Shown piece by piece: positions 10,543 to 22,900 of a stretch of DNA of 64,000 bases. The notes under the pieces were generated by a model. It did no database searches and was not told where the DNA came from. It saw only the letters and a program-made list of their open reading frames with translations. Every line of letters begins with the position of its first letter. The stretch's first letter is position 1. Origin of the DNA: Euclidia mi (Eukaryota > Arthropoda > Insecta > Lepidoptera > Erebidae); the NCBI GenBank assembly GCA_944739405.2, contig OX123182.2, positions 89,768,051 through 89,832,050 of the forward strand. Reading direction: 5' to 3'. Both the position numbers and the translations under genes were made by a program.

Positions 10543-12616
10543 AGAAAAAAAAATTACTCCTTAAAGCAATTTTATTAAGGTACCGAAAAAAAGAAATAAT
10601 AATTATATATGGTTTTTGTTTTTGGTTTAACTTTCTATGTAGTCATTTCTTACGTTACTCAACCTATAAATATTAAGATAAATAAATCGTGGTAATTTTC
10701 CTGTACAATTTTGGTATTCATACATTAAAAAATTACTTGTACTGCGAACCTATTGGCGCTAATTACACACGTTAAAATCTCGAGTAGCTAACCATACATC
10801 TAAGTAAGAGTTTCTTAAAGGCGTCGAGTCTAAGTAGCCTCGTGTACAGTCAAAGTAAAAGCTGAAGTGAAAAATTAGTCCTTTGACATGACGTAATGTA
10901 AGATAATGTAAGAAACAGTTCGCTATGCGCTGCAGGTATAACGGTACTAACTTTTGAGGATGTGGCAAATTGCCGGCGCATGTAATACAAAGGCCTTACA
11001 AAGCTGGTACGAGGGCCCTCCGCAATCCCCTGCTACGATTTATGTCCGAGCTGTAATCGATGTATAAAGTGCGGTTATACCTCCAATTAGCCGTGACACT
11101 TTATTTATTTACTATTGACCGCCCGTGGCTACCGATCGTTTTTATTGTGTTTACATTCGTACTGCTGCATTTTAAAATGTATTTCTGTTTAAAGATATTT
11201 TTATGTTTGTTCGTACGTACTTAAAACGCCATGTTGCTTGAATGAAATGTGCTGCTTATAATAGAATACCTCAGTGCTTCAAATCAAAGTAAAATAATAT
11301 GAAAACTACTATATTTTGTTAATTAAGGACTTATGAGAATTACTTGTTCAAGAAGAAAATATTCTACACAGGGCACTTCTCCTACATCCTATCTTAAAAA
11401 AAAAACATATTTTATGTGCTAGCTTACTTATGCAACCGCTAGTTCCAAAATTGATACATTATTGATGAAAGTAAATATTGATAAAAAACATTGATTTGAT
11501 GAAATATATTCTACAATATGAATATCTGTAGTCTGTACGTACAAAATTTTCAGGTACGAAGTTTATACGCATTTGGTAACCAAGGAAACAATAAATAATC
11601 AACTAGATTTATAAAAGTTAAAAATCAGGATAAATTTTATTAGAGGATGACTGTTTATTTACAATTCTTAAGCGTTGCGTTTATTGCTTGGTCTCAAAAT
11701 TCCTCTCAGCGGTATCACGGCAAAGTATAATAACCGAGATGCACGTACCACCGCTGCGACAGGACTTCAACGGTCACCACGGTGGTTTTAGTGAGTAGGT
11801 CCCGAAGGCCGTAAGGGTATTCATTTCCATCGCCTGCCCCAAGTGTGGAGGATGCGCCCACAGTTCCACAGCGAAGCAAAAAATTGTCTCATATTCATAA
11901 CATCGTGCAATAAACATTTTCAAATAAAGAAGTCCTCTTCCCTTTGAAGGCAGTTATAAAAAGCAACTAACCATGGCACAGGCAACGCGTTATACAGCCT
12001 AGGTGCGAGTTCGGTATTGGAATTATTCAGACGATTGAATCGATTAATCCAGCGCGTTGTTCGCAAATAGCGCGGCTGGGCGCATCGTCGCGACGCCACG
12101 CATGGCCACCTCGCGTGCAGCTTTGTACCACCGCATGATTTACCGCCGGAATTATCGTTAATCTGATTTTACGTTCCAACACTTCGGCTCATATGCTCAA
12201 AGGTTGTAATTAGGTTCACTGCGAAAAGGCTTATTACAATTTTGAGTCTTTTGTCAACTATTAGACTATGCTATGACTACCTAAGTATATAATCAAATAA
12301 AACCATTTTTAATAGTTTCTGTTAAAAGTACCCATTTTACGGGATTTATCACTGTCAATCATCTACATACTGTAAAATCAACCGCCTCAAAAATCAGCTC
12401 AAGAAAAATACTATCACACAAATGCATAATATGAACATCGGTCACGACGCTCGCAACCCAAAATGTACAATATGCAATAAAATTGTAGCGTAGAGCAAGT
12501 ATTACAATGCACTGGCGGGCTAATTGCCACTCGATTGTACAAGAATTTTTACATGAACGCTTCAGAGAGAAAATACGTGTTGTGTATTGCCGCAGGTTAA
12601 TTAAAAAAAAAATACT
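10543..12616. other. No recognisable gene; duplicate of 4,136-6,919 minus 710 bases
   Basis: Contains the LINE-tail-like patch (about 11,642-11,884). Nothing else beyond AT-rich repeat-derived sequence is seen. Confidence 0.6.
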
Positions 12617-12859
12617 GTCCGTGTGGTGACGGATTAGGAATACGGAATGTCACCACCCTATATCATCCCATGGGTGTCGTAAGAGCCGACAGAGGGAGCA
12701 TATTATGCAGAGAACAGTACTGTAAGAGAAGGAAAACTTGATACAAACCCTATACCAACCCGTTTGGCCAGCGTGGTATAGTAGGCCAATTCCTCCTTTA
12801 AAAGGAGAGGCCTAGTCCAGCAGTGGACTTTTAAAGGCTGATGATGATGATGATGATGA
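12617..12859 (+). mobile_element. SINE/retroposon with (GAT)n tail, copy 2
   Basis: Duplicate of the element at 6,920-7,162 with the same borders. The A run before it is one base longer and the (GAT)n tail differs slightly in length. Confidence 0.7.
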
Positions 12860-13577
12860 ATTAAAATACAGATATTTGCCGAAATTCCTGGGACGATTGC
12901 AGAAGTGTGCCTCCTTCAAGTGAAAGACAAAATTTGCGAAGTATTTTTTGATGACTTAAATAATATAAGTTATAAAGCGTAGGTAAGACATAAATGACTT
13001 ACCATCCATACCATCTTGTTAATCAGACAACCAGATTTAAGGCCCCATTTTGTAATTGTAGGTAGTTGTTTTACAAAACAAAGAAGACTACTTACTGCAG
13101 GAATCCAAAACGCTGCCTGACTTTTCATCAAGAGTGCCGATCGTTCTCGAAATTTCGCAAAAAAAATTTTCACCAATAATTCCACAACGTGCACAGCACT
13201 TCAGTGCAGGGCCATTGTGTTCGTTATATATCCTGTAACAATGCAATTAGATATTGTTTTTAAACAATTGATGGCGCCGGTTCGTTCGGGAAGGGTCGAT
13301 TGCTACCAGTCCAATTTGTTGTGATAGGGAAGTGCTCTGTCGACTAAGTACTATTTAAAACTAAAAGCACTTGAAGACTGAGAATTTTTGCTTAAACTGA
13401 TATTGAATTTATGTTGCAACTAAATTGAAATGACCTAAAAGTTTCATTTAGCCCACTGAGTAATAAAAAAATTACTGGAATTTAAAGTTTCGTGGTCATT
13501 TAAACTTATTTTAAATTGTCTTTCGGGATATATACCACGTACCTTTGTTTGGAATAACCGATACTTCGGCACTGTTG
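12860..13577. other. No recognisable gene; duplicate of 7,163-7,880
   Basis: AT-rich sequence with the same short, featureless open frames as in unit 1. Confidence 0.6.
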
Positions 13578-13854
13578 CAAGCGCCATGTTCACGGATGTA
13601 CTGAGGGTATTGCAGGTGGATGAATGTTACGAGCAAGTAAAACGGTCAGCGGGTAGACCGTTACCCGCTTTCTTACACGTTTTTTGCGTACAACACCACT
13701 ATCACTGTTATCGCTATAGCACTGTACCCGATCATGACATACTACACTCACTACGTCAGCTCGCGGTTTGAGTCTTTTCGTTTCACGGGTTTTACATAGA
13801 CGGACCACTGGATGCCAGATACTCGACAGTTGAAACCCATCCTCTCTATTGACA
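13578..13854 (-). mobile_element. PLE 3' end, truncated copy in unit 2
   Basis: Duplicate of 7,881-8,157 with the same PLE 3' terminus and the same junction to the GC-rich repeat. Confidence 0.85.
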
Positions 13855-14270
13855 TTTTTGGTCAGGCGGGCCCCGAACAAAACCCCCTTGGCGGCGGATG
13901 AAGGTGTTGGGCTCCGCCGCCAAAACACTCAGCGGCCGCAGAGGATAGGGAGGACGGCAACGCAACACCGCATCTCCTCTTCCTCTGCGGCCCCACCGCG
14001 ACGCAACGATGGTGCGCCTCCATTTGGTCGCAAGAGATAGGGCGCGCGGCAACGCAACACCGACACGCCTCTCCTCCCGCGACCGCACCCGACTGCGAGG
14101 GACAGAAGAACTGTCCCTCGCACCCGCCCGTTTGGACGCATCCTGCGCAGGCCTCCGTCAAGCCCACGCGGAGCGTCCCCACCTGGATCCCTCTTAGCTT
14201 CACCGCGGGTGACCAATCCACGGTTACCAAGCCCCTACACCACGACAAGGTGGAGATCCCACGGGGGGGG
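13855..14270. repeat. GC-rich dispersed repeat ending in a G run, copy 2
   Basis: Duplicate of 8,158-8,576. The terminal G run is 8 bases here against 11 in copy 1. It is followed directly by the third copy of the relic A edge. Confidence 0.7.
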
Positions 14271-14515
14271 TCTGTGGATGCATACCCAAAATATTCTTCA
14301 GCACAATAGCCGAGGTTTTAATCCTCGGGTGTGAAGATTCAACAGGGCCAAACAAAACCTTAATTATTAATTTTTCGAAACGTTACTAAATCGATATAAT
14401 CGACTTGACCTATCACAAATAATATTTCTATTTCAAACAAGTGTCTAAATCGTTTAACGCGAGATTTTCAATGAAAAGAGGTTATTCCGTCTGAACAAAG
14501 ATCTAATATTATTGC
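14271..14515 (+). repeat. Tandem unit 3, left piece, interrupted by the provirus
   Basis: Matches 2,170-2,413 (protease edge, LTR stub, start of the Gypsy integrase) with about four substitutions. It ends in ATTGC (14,511-14,515), the 5-bp target of the provirus, and resumes at 23,751 with ATTGC. Confidence 0.92.
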
Positions 14516-15246
14516 TGTTCAAACATGAACATGACATTCTTGGCATTCCAACACACATCCAACTTATCACCGAGGAAGATGCGTGATATTATAAGATCAA
14601 CTAACTTATCACGTACGGCGGTCGGCTCAAAGATGCTGCATCGGCGCAATACACCGACGGCACACAACTAAATACGTGTGTATGTGTATATAGAATAAGT
14701 TTAGTATATAAGACAATAATTTTAAGAAATAAATCAGTCATTGTTCACTCCTGACTTTGACTCATTACCCTTCCCAAACCTCTCACTGCGGCCAAGACAC
14801 CTTTAGCCGTCACCCTGATCGGTCTTGTGAGTCTGCTCGACCGGCAGTGAGAAAACCATTTCCACCACCCCTAAATCCTACCCAATTCCATCTGTCGCCT
14901 TAGGTCTCCCGGTGGCAGATATCCTGGACTATTATATATAAGTATTTATAAAAATACGATTTAGTAGGGCTAGGGGGATAGGGACATTAGGGTTTAGGGA
15001 CCACAACAACGACGCCTTTGTAGGAATTAGATAGGTTGTAGGAATAGTTCATAGGACACCTAGGTTTACGACATAATACGTAGGATAGGTGTTAGACTAG
15101 ATCTAAAATAGGGATAGGTTTATCGTAGGTAGGTTAGGCTAGATATAGGAACCAGTAGGCTAAAATTAGGATAAGTCTAGGTTTAGGTACGTGCAAGCTT
15201 AGGGCTATACTTAAGAGCTATCGAAGGTTAGGCCCTAACTTGTCCA
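14516..15246 (+). repeat. 5' LTR of the BEL/Pao provirus
   Basis: 731 bp, TGTTCAAACATG to TTGTCCA. It carries a TATATAAG-like stretch followed by an AATAAA-type signal (AAGAAATAAATCAG). The right half is rich in TAGG, as in BEL LTRs. The matching copy is at 23,020-23,750. Confidence 0.95.
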
Positions 15247-15247
15247 T

Positions 15248-15260
15248 TGGTCCTTCGAGC
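15248..15260 (+). other. Probable primer binding site
   Basis: TGGTCCTTCGAGC lies one base after the LTR end. It begins with TGG, the complement of a tRNA CCA end, as expected for a tRNA-primed element. The priming tRNA could not be named with confidence. Confidence 0.6.
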
Positions 15261-15558
15261 AAAAGCGATATAACATCTCTGGAACTCCTGTTCCCGTAGG
15301 CTGACTAGCTGACTGACTGACACTTATTATATTGCGGGCTAGTGTTCCCCAATCGCACTAGTCTCGTGGTATAGTAAGAGACTAACTAACTTGGTTGCGT
15401 CGGGCGGTAGCGAATCAGGTATCGGTCTCCCACAAGCGGGTCGCCCCGGTACTCGAGAAGTCGCACTTACCGTTTCGAGGACGAGATTGCAACCAAGTTG
15501 AGGGAAAGACATTAGTATTTTAAGGTTTATTAGGATAGGATAGGGATAACAAGGAAGT

Positions 15559-18500
15559 ATGGATACCCTACAAATAAATGAACTTATAAAAAGCCAAGAA
15601 GGCAACTATACAGAAATAGCAAGAGTATTTACTAATATCAAAAAGGATTCAGCATCCAGGAAAACACAAAACTACATCACCGAAAGAAAACTACGGCTGA
15701 CAGACATTTATACAAAAGCGAAGGAAAATCATGCAAAACTACTTGATCAAGACATTTTGCAGGACCACGCTTACATCAAAACTAAATATTTTGACACAAT
15801 TACGAAACTATACACGGAGGTTATGGAATACTTAGATAGCTGTGACCCGGGAATTCAGCAAAACAAGCCTGTTGAAGCGGAAATTAACCCAGAACTTAAA
15901 CCAAACTCAAAACATTCCGTGAAGCTAAATATACAGCTATACCGTATAAAAAATCTTAAACAAGTTTTACAAAAAGCAGCATCGTCGGTGTCAGAAGACA
16001 AAGGCAACTCATATTACACAGCATTAATAGAGAATCTTCAAAAACAGTGGCGGCAAGTGGAAGAAGACCATTTTAGCATCCTTAGCGAAGAAGATATGGA
16101 ACACAGCTATTTCCGAGATAATGTCTTGGACATATTAAAAACAGAATATGATGACATCATGGATCAATTGTATGATGCAATACACTCCGAAAAATCTAAT
16201 CATACATCAGTAAAATTACCAAAAATCATTATTCCCCAGTTTACTGGAAGCTACGAATCGTGGAGCTCATTTTACGACTTATTTTTAAAAATAATACATC
16301 AAGATAAATTCTTAACAGCTACAGAAAAAATGCAGTATTTAAAGACATACGTCAAAGGTGATGCAGCCAAGCTAATTAAGCATCTAACTGTCTGCGAGGC
16401 GAACTATGCAACGGCGTGGTTATTGCTAACAAATCGCTACAATAACGAAAGATTGATTATTACAAAACATATTGATAACATATTAAATATACCGAAAATT
16501 ATGAAGGCTACTGCCGCCAATTTAAAAAAGTTACACGATACGTTCAATGAAAATCTAGAAGCGCTGAAAAATCAGAACATAGATATATCTACGTGGGATC
16601 CGATTCTTACAAGAATTTTGAGTCGGAAATGGGATAGCGAAACTGAGGAAAAATATGAATATCAACTATTAGAGCCAAATAAACCACAACCGCTTTCAAG
16701 CATGATGAAATTTTTGGAAAAGCGTTTCAAATGCCTAGAAAATCTTAATAATGATCTATATCAGTCCAAGCCACGCTATGAGTCATTACAAACAATTAAT
16801 AAACAATTAGATAATTACAGGGAAAAGTGCTGGTTGTGTAAAAATTACGATCACATAATATACAGGTGCACACGGTTTTTAGCGTTATCAGCACAACAAC
16901 GTAATGACAAAGCGAAGGAACACCGAGTCTGCAAAAAATGCTTAATGCATGATTCATTTACTAGATGTCACAGTGTAAGAAATTGTAGAATTTGCGGAAA
17001 TAGCAATCATCACTCATTATTACACCTTGAACTTGAATCGGAAGTATACAACAATAATAAATACGAGGGAGAGTACAAAAGGGAAAATAGAATTTATAAA
17101 GTATCGGTGCCTGAGACAAACAAACCTGAATCAAGAACCATGTCAAATATATCATTCATTTCAGAACCTGATGTACAGAAAATGACGTTGTTAGCAACAG
17201 CACTAGTACGAGTTAACGGTATAGATGGCACGCCACATTTGCTTAGAGTACTGTGCGATCAAGGTTCACAAGCCTCCTTTTGTACGGAAGAGGTAGCACA
17301 ATTATTATCGTATCCTCGTAGCAAGCTCAAATCCGAAATAAGCGGTATTGCGGACGAGAAACCCAAAATATCAAACTACTGTATAGATGTCGAAATACAA
17401 CCAAGATTTCCCACGGAGTATAAGCTGCCCGTAACGCTTATTATTCTACCAAAATTAACTGGTGCCTTGCCAGATAGAACCATAGAGCCGCTAGAAACAA
17501 ATTGCTTAGTAAACAAACTAGTTGCAGATCCAACTTATTACAAGCGGGGTCCAATAGACATAATATTGGGCGCTCAAGAATATAGTAAGTTACTGTTAAA
17601 TGGTTTACATAAAATTCAAGATGGAATTATCGCCCAAAATACAGAGTTTGGCTGGATTTTATCCGGAATTTGTAACAGCTCGAATAACAACAGTTTTAAA
17701 ATTCTCAGTGTGACAACACACACTGCTGAAATGAAGCAATTAACAAGATTTTGGGAATTAGAAGAGGTTTCTGGAACGTATCAATGGTCCAATGAAGACG
17801 AATTATGTGAAAATTTTTATCAACAAACAACGAAACGTAATTCGGACGGAACTTATACCGTAAGACTTCCGTTAAAAAATACCAATATAGACTATGGAAA
17901 CACGCGGCAATTGGCGGTAGCAAGACTTTTACAGTTGGAACGGAAGTTCGCAAAAAATAAAAAGTTACAAACCCAATATCAAGAGTTTCTCACTGAATAT
18001 CGTGAAATGGGGCATATGAGAAAAGTTCGCAAAAGTGATTATTACCAAGGAAAATATTATATACCACACCAACCAGTAATTAAGGAGGACTCAATAACAA
18101 CAAAACTAAGAGTAGTGTTCGATGCCAGCTGTAAAACAAATGATAGTATAAGTTTGAATTCCAATATGTTTACGGGACCCAGATTACAGCAAGACCTTGC
18201 TTCAATATTATTACGTTGGCGAAAACACAAGATTGTGTTTATGGCAGACATCGAAAAAATGTACAGGTTTATAAACATTGATAAACAAGACTGGGCATAC
18301 CAACGAATACTTTGGCGAGAATCACCAGAAAAACCCATAGAAGAATATGAATTAACGACTGTTACATTCGGAATCGCTTCGGCTCCTTATCTAGCCATAA
18401 GGACTCTCCAAGACCTGGTTATATGTGAAAAGGAAAACTACCCAGAAGCCAGTCAGGTGGCACTACAAGATTGCTACGTCGACGACATTTTGTCAGGCGA

Positions 18501-19863
18501 AAATGACATACAATCAGCGAAAATGTTACAAAGAGATTTAATACGGATGTTAAGGGCAGGTGGATTCAATCTTAGAAAATGGTCTTCAAATAGTGCCGAA
18601 TTACTAGAAAATATACCGAATAGTAGTCAAGATAACATGTTAAAGATACCCTTTGATGAGACGAGGAAGTCACTTGGAATACTATGGTCTCCAACAAAAG
18701 ACAGTTTTTATTTTGAAATTACGGTAAATAAAAGACAACAGCCAATCAAGCGATTTATTCTCTCAGAAGTCGCAAAAATATTTGATCCACTGGGTTGGTT
18801 AGCACCAGTCATAATTAATATGAAACTTATTATTCAAGAACTATGGACGAATGGAAGCGAATGGGATCAGCCCGTAAATAGCAGTATAGAAAAAAGATGG
18901 ATAGAGATACAAGACCAAATGAAAACACTTGAGAGCATTTCTATCCCAAGATGGTGTAATTTTACGCCGATGGCAATATTCGAACTGCATGGCTTTAGTG
19001 ATAGCTCCGAAAAAGCGTATGGAGCAGTGATATATGGTCGCGTACGTAATGACGACAATAGTTATAACATAATACTATTACAAGCAAAGTCTAAAGTAGC
19101 ACCAAAGAAACAAAAGATCACACTACCTAAATTAGAGCTATGTGCAGCTCGATTACTAACAAAAATGATGGACAAGATTATAGACGTTCTAAAAATTCCG
19201 ATAATACACACATATTGCTGGACAGACTCAATGATCACGCTTGGATGGATTAAAGGAGAAGCGGATAGATGGCAAACGTTTGTAGCTAATAGGGTATCTG
19301 AAATACAAAAAATATTACCTAACGCAAAATGGAATTACGTTAAAACGTGTCAGAACCCCGCAGATTTTATTACAAGGGGTGTTGCTCCGAATAAATTACA
19401 ACAGTTAGAGTTGTGGTGGAACGGACCATCATGGCTGAAAAATTCGACCCTTCCGTTAACAAAAACCATACCAGAAATATGTGAAGAAATCAAACGATCG
19501 TATCACATAACGTTAAAACCATGTGATGCGGTATGGGATAGATTTTCCAGTTTCAAACGAATGATAAGAGTTTTATCTTATTGCTATAGATTTATAAGTA
19601 AACGAAAAAACACTGCAGTATTGAACCTCGAAGAAATGTCCAGAACAACAAAGCAGGTACTACTAATTGTTCAGCAAGAGGCATTCCCAGAAGAATACAC
19701 ATCAATTAAAAATGGATTGTCCATAAAAAAGGGCAGCAAGATATCAAGTCTTGATCCATTTATCGGCGCAGACGGCCTATTGCGCGTTGGTGGCCGGCTA
19801 CATAACTCACATCTCCCATATGATCAAAAGCATCCTGTACTGTTACCTCACACCATCATGTAA
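15559..19863 (+). CDS. BEL/Pao gag-pol polyprotein (gag, protease, RT, RNase H, start of integrase)
   Basis: A 1,434-codon uninterrupted frame starting at ATG 312 bases after the LTR. Residues 1-420 are gag, with the KLPKIIIPQFTGSYESW block near residue 219. Residues 424-490 hold Cys/His knuckles (CWLC, CKKC, CRIC). The aspartic protease motif has its Asp at residue 567 in CDQGSQASF. RT spans about 849-1,000, with YVDD at 973-976. RNase H starts near 1,143 (LHGFSDSSEKAYGAV). The frame stops in the integrase N-terminal zinc-finger region. Its product would act in the cytoplasmic particle and in integration. It looks intact up to the stop, but integrase completion needs the next frame. Confidence 0.95.
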   Translation: MDTLQINELIKSQEGNYTEIARVFTNIKKDSASRKTQNYITERKLRLTDIYTKAKENHAKLLDQDILQDHAYIKTKYFDTITKLYTEVMEYLDSCDPGIQQNKPVEAEINPELKPNSKHSVKLNIQLYRIKNLKQVLQKAASSVSEDKGNSYYTALIENLQKQWRQVEEDHFSILSEEDMEHSYFRDNVLDILKTEYDDIMDQLYDAIHSEKSNHTSVKLPKIIIPQFTGSYESWSSFYDLFLKIIHQDKFLTATEKMQYLKTYVKGDAAKLIKHLTVCEANYATAWLLLTNRYNNERLIITKHIDNILNIPKIMKATAANLKKLHDTFNENLEALKNQNIDISTWDPILTRILSRKWDSETEEKYEYQLLEPNKPQPLSSMMKFLEKRFKCLENLNNDLYQSKPRYESLQTINKQLDNYREKCWLCKNYDHIIYRCTRFLALSAQQRNDKAKEHRVCKKCLMHDSFTRCHSVRNCRICGNSNHHSLLHLELESEVYNNNKYEGEYKRENRIYKVSVPETNKPESRTMSNISFISEPDVQKMTLLATALVRVNGIDGTPHLLRVLCDQGSQASFCTEEVAQLLSYPRSKLKSEISGIADEKPKISNYCIDVEIQPRFPTEYKLPVTLIILPKLTGALPDRTIEPLETNCLVNKLVADPTYYKRGPIDIILGAQEYSKLLLNGLHKIQDGIIAQNTEFGWILSGICNSSNNNSFKILSVTTHTAEMKQLTRFWELEEVSGTYQWSNEDELCENFYQQTTKRNSDGTYTVRLPLKNTNIDYGNTRQLAVARLLQLERKFAKNKKLQTQYQEFLTEYREMGHMRKVRKSDYYQGKYYIPHQPVIKEDSITTKLRVVFDASCKTNDSISLNSNMFTGPRLQQDLASILLRWRKHKIVFMADIEKMYRFINIDKQDWAYQRILWRESPEKPIEEYELTTVTFGIASAPYLAIRTLQDLVICEKENYPEASQVALQDCYVDDILSGENDIQSAKMLQRDLIRMLRAGGFNLRKWSSNSAELLENIPNSSQDNMLKIPFDETRKSLGILWSPTKDSFYFEITVNKRQQPIKRFILSEVAKIFDPLGWLAPVIINMKLIIQELWTNGSEWDQPVNSSIEKRWIEIQDQMKTLESISIPRWCNFTPMAIFELHGFSDSSEKAYGAVIYGRVRNDDNSYNIILLQAKSKVAPKKQKITLPKLELCAARLLTKMMDKIIDVLKIPIIHTYCWTDSMITLGWIKGEADRWQTFVANRVSEIQKILPNAKWNYVKTCQNPADFITRGVAPNKLQQLELWWNGPSWLKNSTLPLTKTIPEICEEIKRSYHITLKPCDAVWDRFSSFKRMIRVLSYCYRFISKRKNTAVLNLEEMSRTTKQVLLIVQQEAFPEEYTSIKNGLSIKKGSKISSLDPFIGADGLLRVGGRLHNSHLPYDQKHPVLLPHTIM

Positions 19864-19970
19864 CATCTATTTTAATTCATGATGCTCACTTAGCAACACT
19901 TCACGGAGGAAACAAATTAACTTTAGCATACATACAACAAAAATATTGGATCCTTGGAGGAAAACAAGCA

Positions 19971-22900
19971 GTGAAAGCATACGTAAGAAAATGCGTAAAA
20001 TGTATCAGATACAAAGCGACCCCCATGGTACAAAAAATGGGAATACTACCAAAAGCTAGAGTAACGAAATCCTTTCCATTTAGCCACACAGGAGTAGACT
20101 ACGCAGGTCCTATACAAGTCAGAGCAATGAAAGGACGTGGGCATAAATCCTACAAAGGATACATTGCCATTTTTGTCTGCCTCTCAACAAAGGCAATACA
20201 CTTAGAACTAGTTGGTGACTTATCTACAGAAAGTTTCATTGCAGCGTTACGTAGGTTTACGGCACGCAGAGGTCCAGTATCTCACATGTATAGTGATAAC
20301 GCAACGAACTTTGTGGGAGCTGCAAATTACCTGTACAAAGAATTATTAGAAATAACACAGTCGGAGAATTTTCAAAACAACATGACTACTATGGGAATAC
20401 AATGGCATTTTATACCCCCATCGTCACCGCACTTCGGAGGCATTTGGGAAGCCGGAGTTAAATCAATGAAATATCATCTACGCAGAGTTATAGGGGAACA
20501 AACCCTTACATATGAAGAACTGTCGACATTCTTACATCAAACGGAAGCGTGTTTAAATTCCAGACCACTCTGTGCGCAAAGTGAAAATATAAATGATAAC
20601 GTTGTGTTAACGCCTAGTCATTTTTTAATTGGACGAGAAGCAGTTGGAATGCCGGATCCGATCGCAGAATTAAATACAGATATTCTAAATAGATGGAGGC
20701 ATATACAAAAAATGAAAAATGACTTCTGGAGAAGCTGGACGAATGACTACTTACATCAATTACAACAACGATATAAATGGAAGACAAACCAAGAAAATTT
20801 AGCAGTAGGAACTTTAGTGTTAATAAAAGATGAAAATTTTAGCCCCAGCAAATGGCCACTAGCAAAGGTTAAAGAAATATATGAGGGCAGCGACGGTTTA
20901 ACTAGGGTTGTAACGCTCATAAAACCGTCAGGTGCTACGCAGAAACGATCAATCAATACACTTATCCCATTACCAGTAAGAGATGACGACGTACAAAACA
21001 ATAATACTACTACAAATACCGTGCATGCACACGGGGCAATACTAAACGAAAACAAAAAGAAAACACTATATCCGAAGACGCCAGTCATAACGTTAAAAGG
21101 ATTTACGAATTTATTATTGTTTTTTCAAATCTTCGGGTTAGTATCATCCACATCTACATATTCAGTAAAAAACTTAGCACCAGGATTCTATGTTGAACAA
21201 ATAGGGGTAGCTAACATTGACAGAGGGATGTTTAGAATAGAAACAATATACAATAGAGAACGGGTGAACCAAGACAATTTCAAAATAAAAATGGCAACGT
21301 CAAAATTTCAGCAACTGTGTACCAATGCCGCGGCAGTAACAACAGAAACACATTGTGAACAGTTTTATCATCATTTAGTGGAGCAAGAAACAAAATTTGA
21401 GCGAATCAAAGAATATTTCTCTGAGATACCATATACCAGGCGCAAACGTGGATTACTAGGACAATTTCTAACATCCATTTTTGGCGTAAATGACGAGGTT
21501 TACAAAGACATTGATTCTTTAAATATAAACCAACAAAAACTAATAGAAGCCGCAAGCCATCAGACTAAATTTATGATATCAGCAGTTTCACAAGTGAACA
21601 ACACTGAGGACCGAATAAGGAAGAAATTAGAAGGGTTCCAATCAAAATTAAACCAGGTCATAGATAATATAAATAGTTATGATCATTGGTATGTTAGTAC
21701 TAATCACAACAGTATAAAAATCCAAATAATGCAGACGTACCAGCTTGCCAGCAATTATATTGAAGAAATTTTAAATTACTACCAAGGCCTTTTAGAAATA
21801 TATTTAACTAAAGCTAATATATACAACGTCTTGTCTCCAAAAAATGTTAGCGATATAATATTATCTGCAAATAAGAAGTTGCCATCAAATTTACAAATAA
21901 TACAGCAGCAATTACTAGAAACCAAGATAATCGAAAATGCGAGCCATATACAGGTGCACGCATATTTCCCTATACAAGATATAACAAGGTACACTTTAAT
22001 TCATGTCACACCCATTCCAAAGAGAAACATAAACAATTCATTTCAAAGTATAAATGTTCAAAAACCATACATTGGAGTTGACTACAATCACGAATTATAT
22101 TTCGAGTTAAGCCATGAAGAATTTAAAAGTTGTATACAAAGACACAGTAGGTTTATTTGTTTTCCTGGGGCGGTGAAGAACATGCAATTGAACGAAAATT
22201 GCATTGTTGATCAGTTGTTCAAAAATCACACTCATACGAAATGTCCTGCTAAATATTTTGAAATGCCTAATAAGATAATATGGAAACAATTATGTATGCC
22301 TAATTCATGGTTATTTATATCGAAAAGCGGCGTTACTATCTCTATTATTTGTGACGGGCAACGAGAAGAAATAATGATCAGGGATGTTGGTGTTATAAGA
22401 ATCGCTGACAATTGTATTATAAAGTCAATTAACAATAGACTTGCTGCCAAGAGAGCATTATCGGTGCAGGTCATATCATCATACTCCAAGCGGTTAAACT
22501 TCACGATAGACACCTTTGAACAAACAAATAATAAAGTGCCAAATATAACAAAAGAGGAAGTAATAGATAGTTCTCATGACTTTTACCAACATTTAATTAA
22601 TGGAGAAACCTCATTAGATACGGAATTGAGTAATAGCATTTGGAAGAAAATTAGCACACATACCTATATAGTCAGTTCTATTGCATCAGTAATCGTTATA
22701 ACTATCTGCTTACTCATCTTCTGCTACAGTCCAAAGATAACATCATGCATCGGATCCACCATACAGCGTCACAACAGTCGTCGGAAGCGGTCACAGCATG
22801 CAACGCCCCCAGGAGCCGCTGTTGAACATCCACAGTTTCCTATCTACAGCCAGGCCAATCGCCAACCGAAGCCGCCCAGAAAAAGGCCCGGAAGTGAAGA

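Larger units (their letters stand above)
8577..14270 (+). repeat. Tandem duplication unit 2 (5,694 bp)
   Basis: Second copy of the unit at 2,170-8,576, in direct orientation and immediately adjacent, with the G run of unit 1 joined to the relic A sequence (TCTGTGGATGC). It lacks the 4,985-5,691 segment. Substitutions relative to unit 1 are sparse, indicating a recent event or an assembly duplication. Confidence 0.95.
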
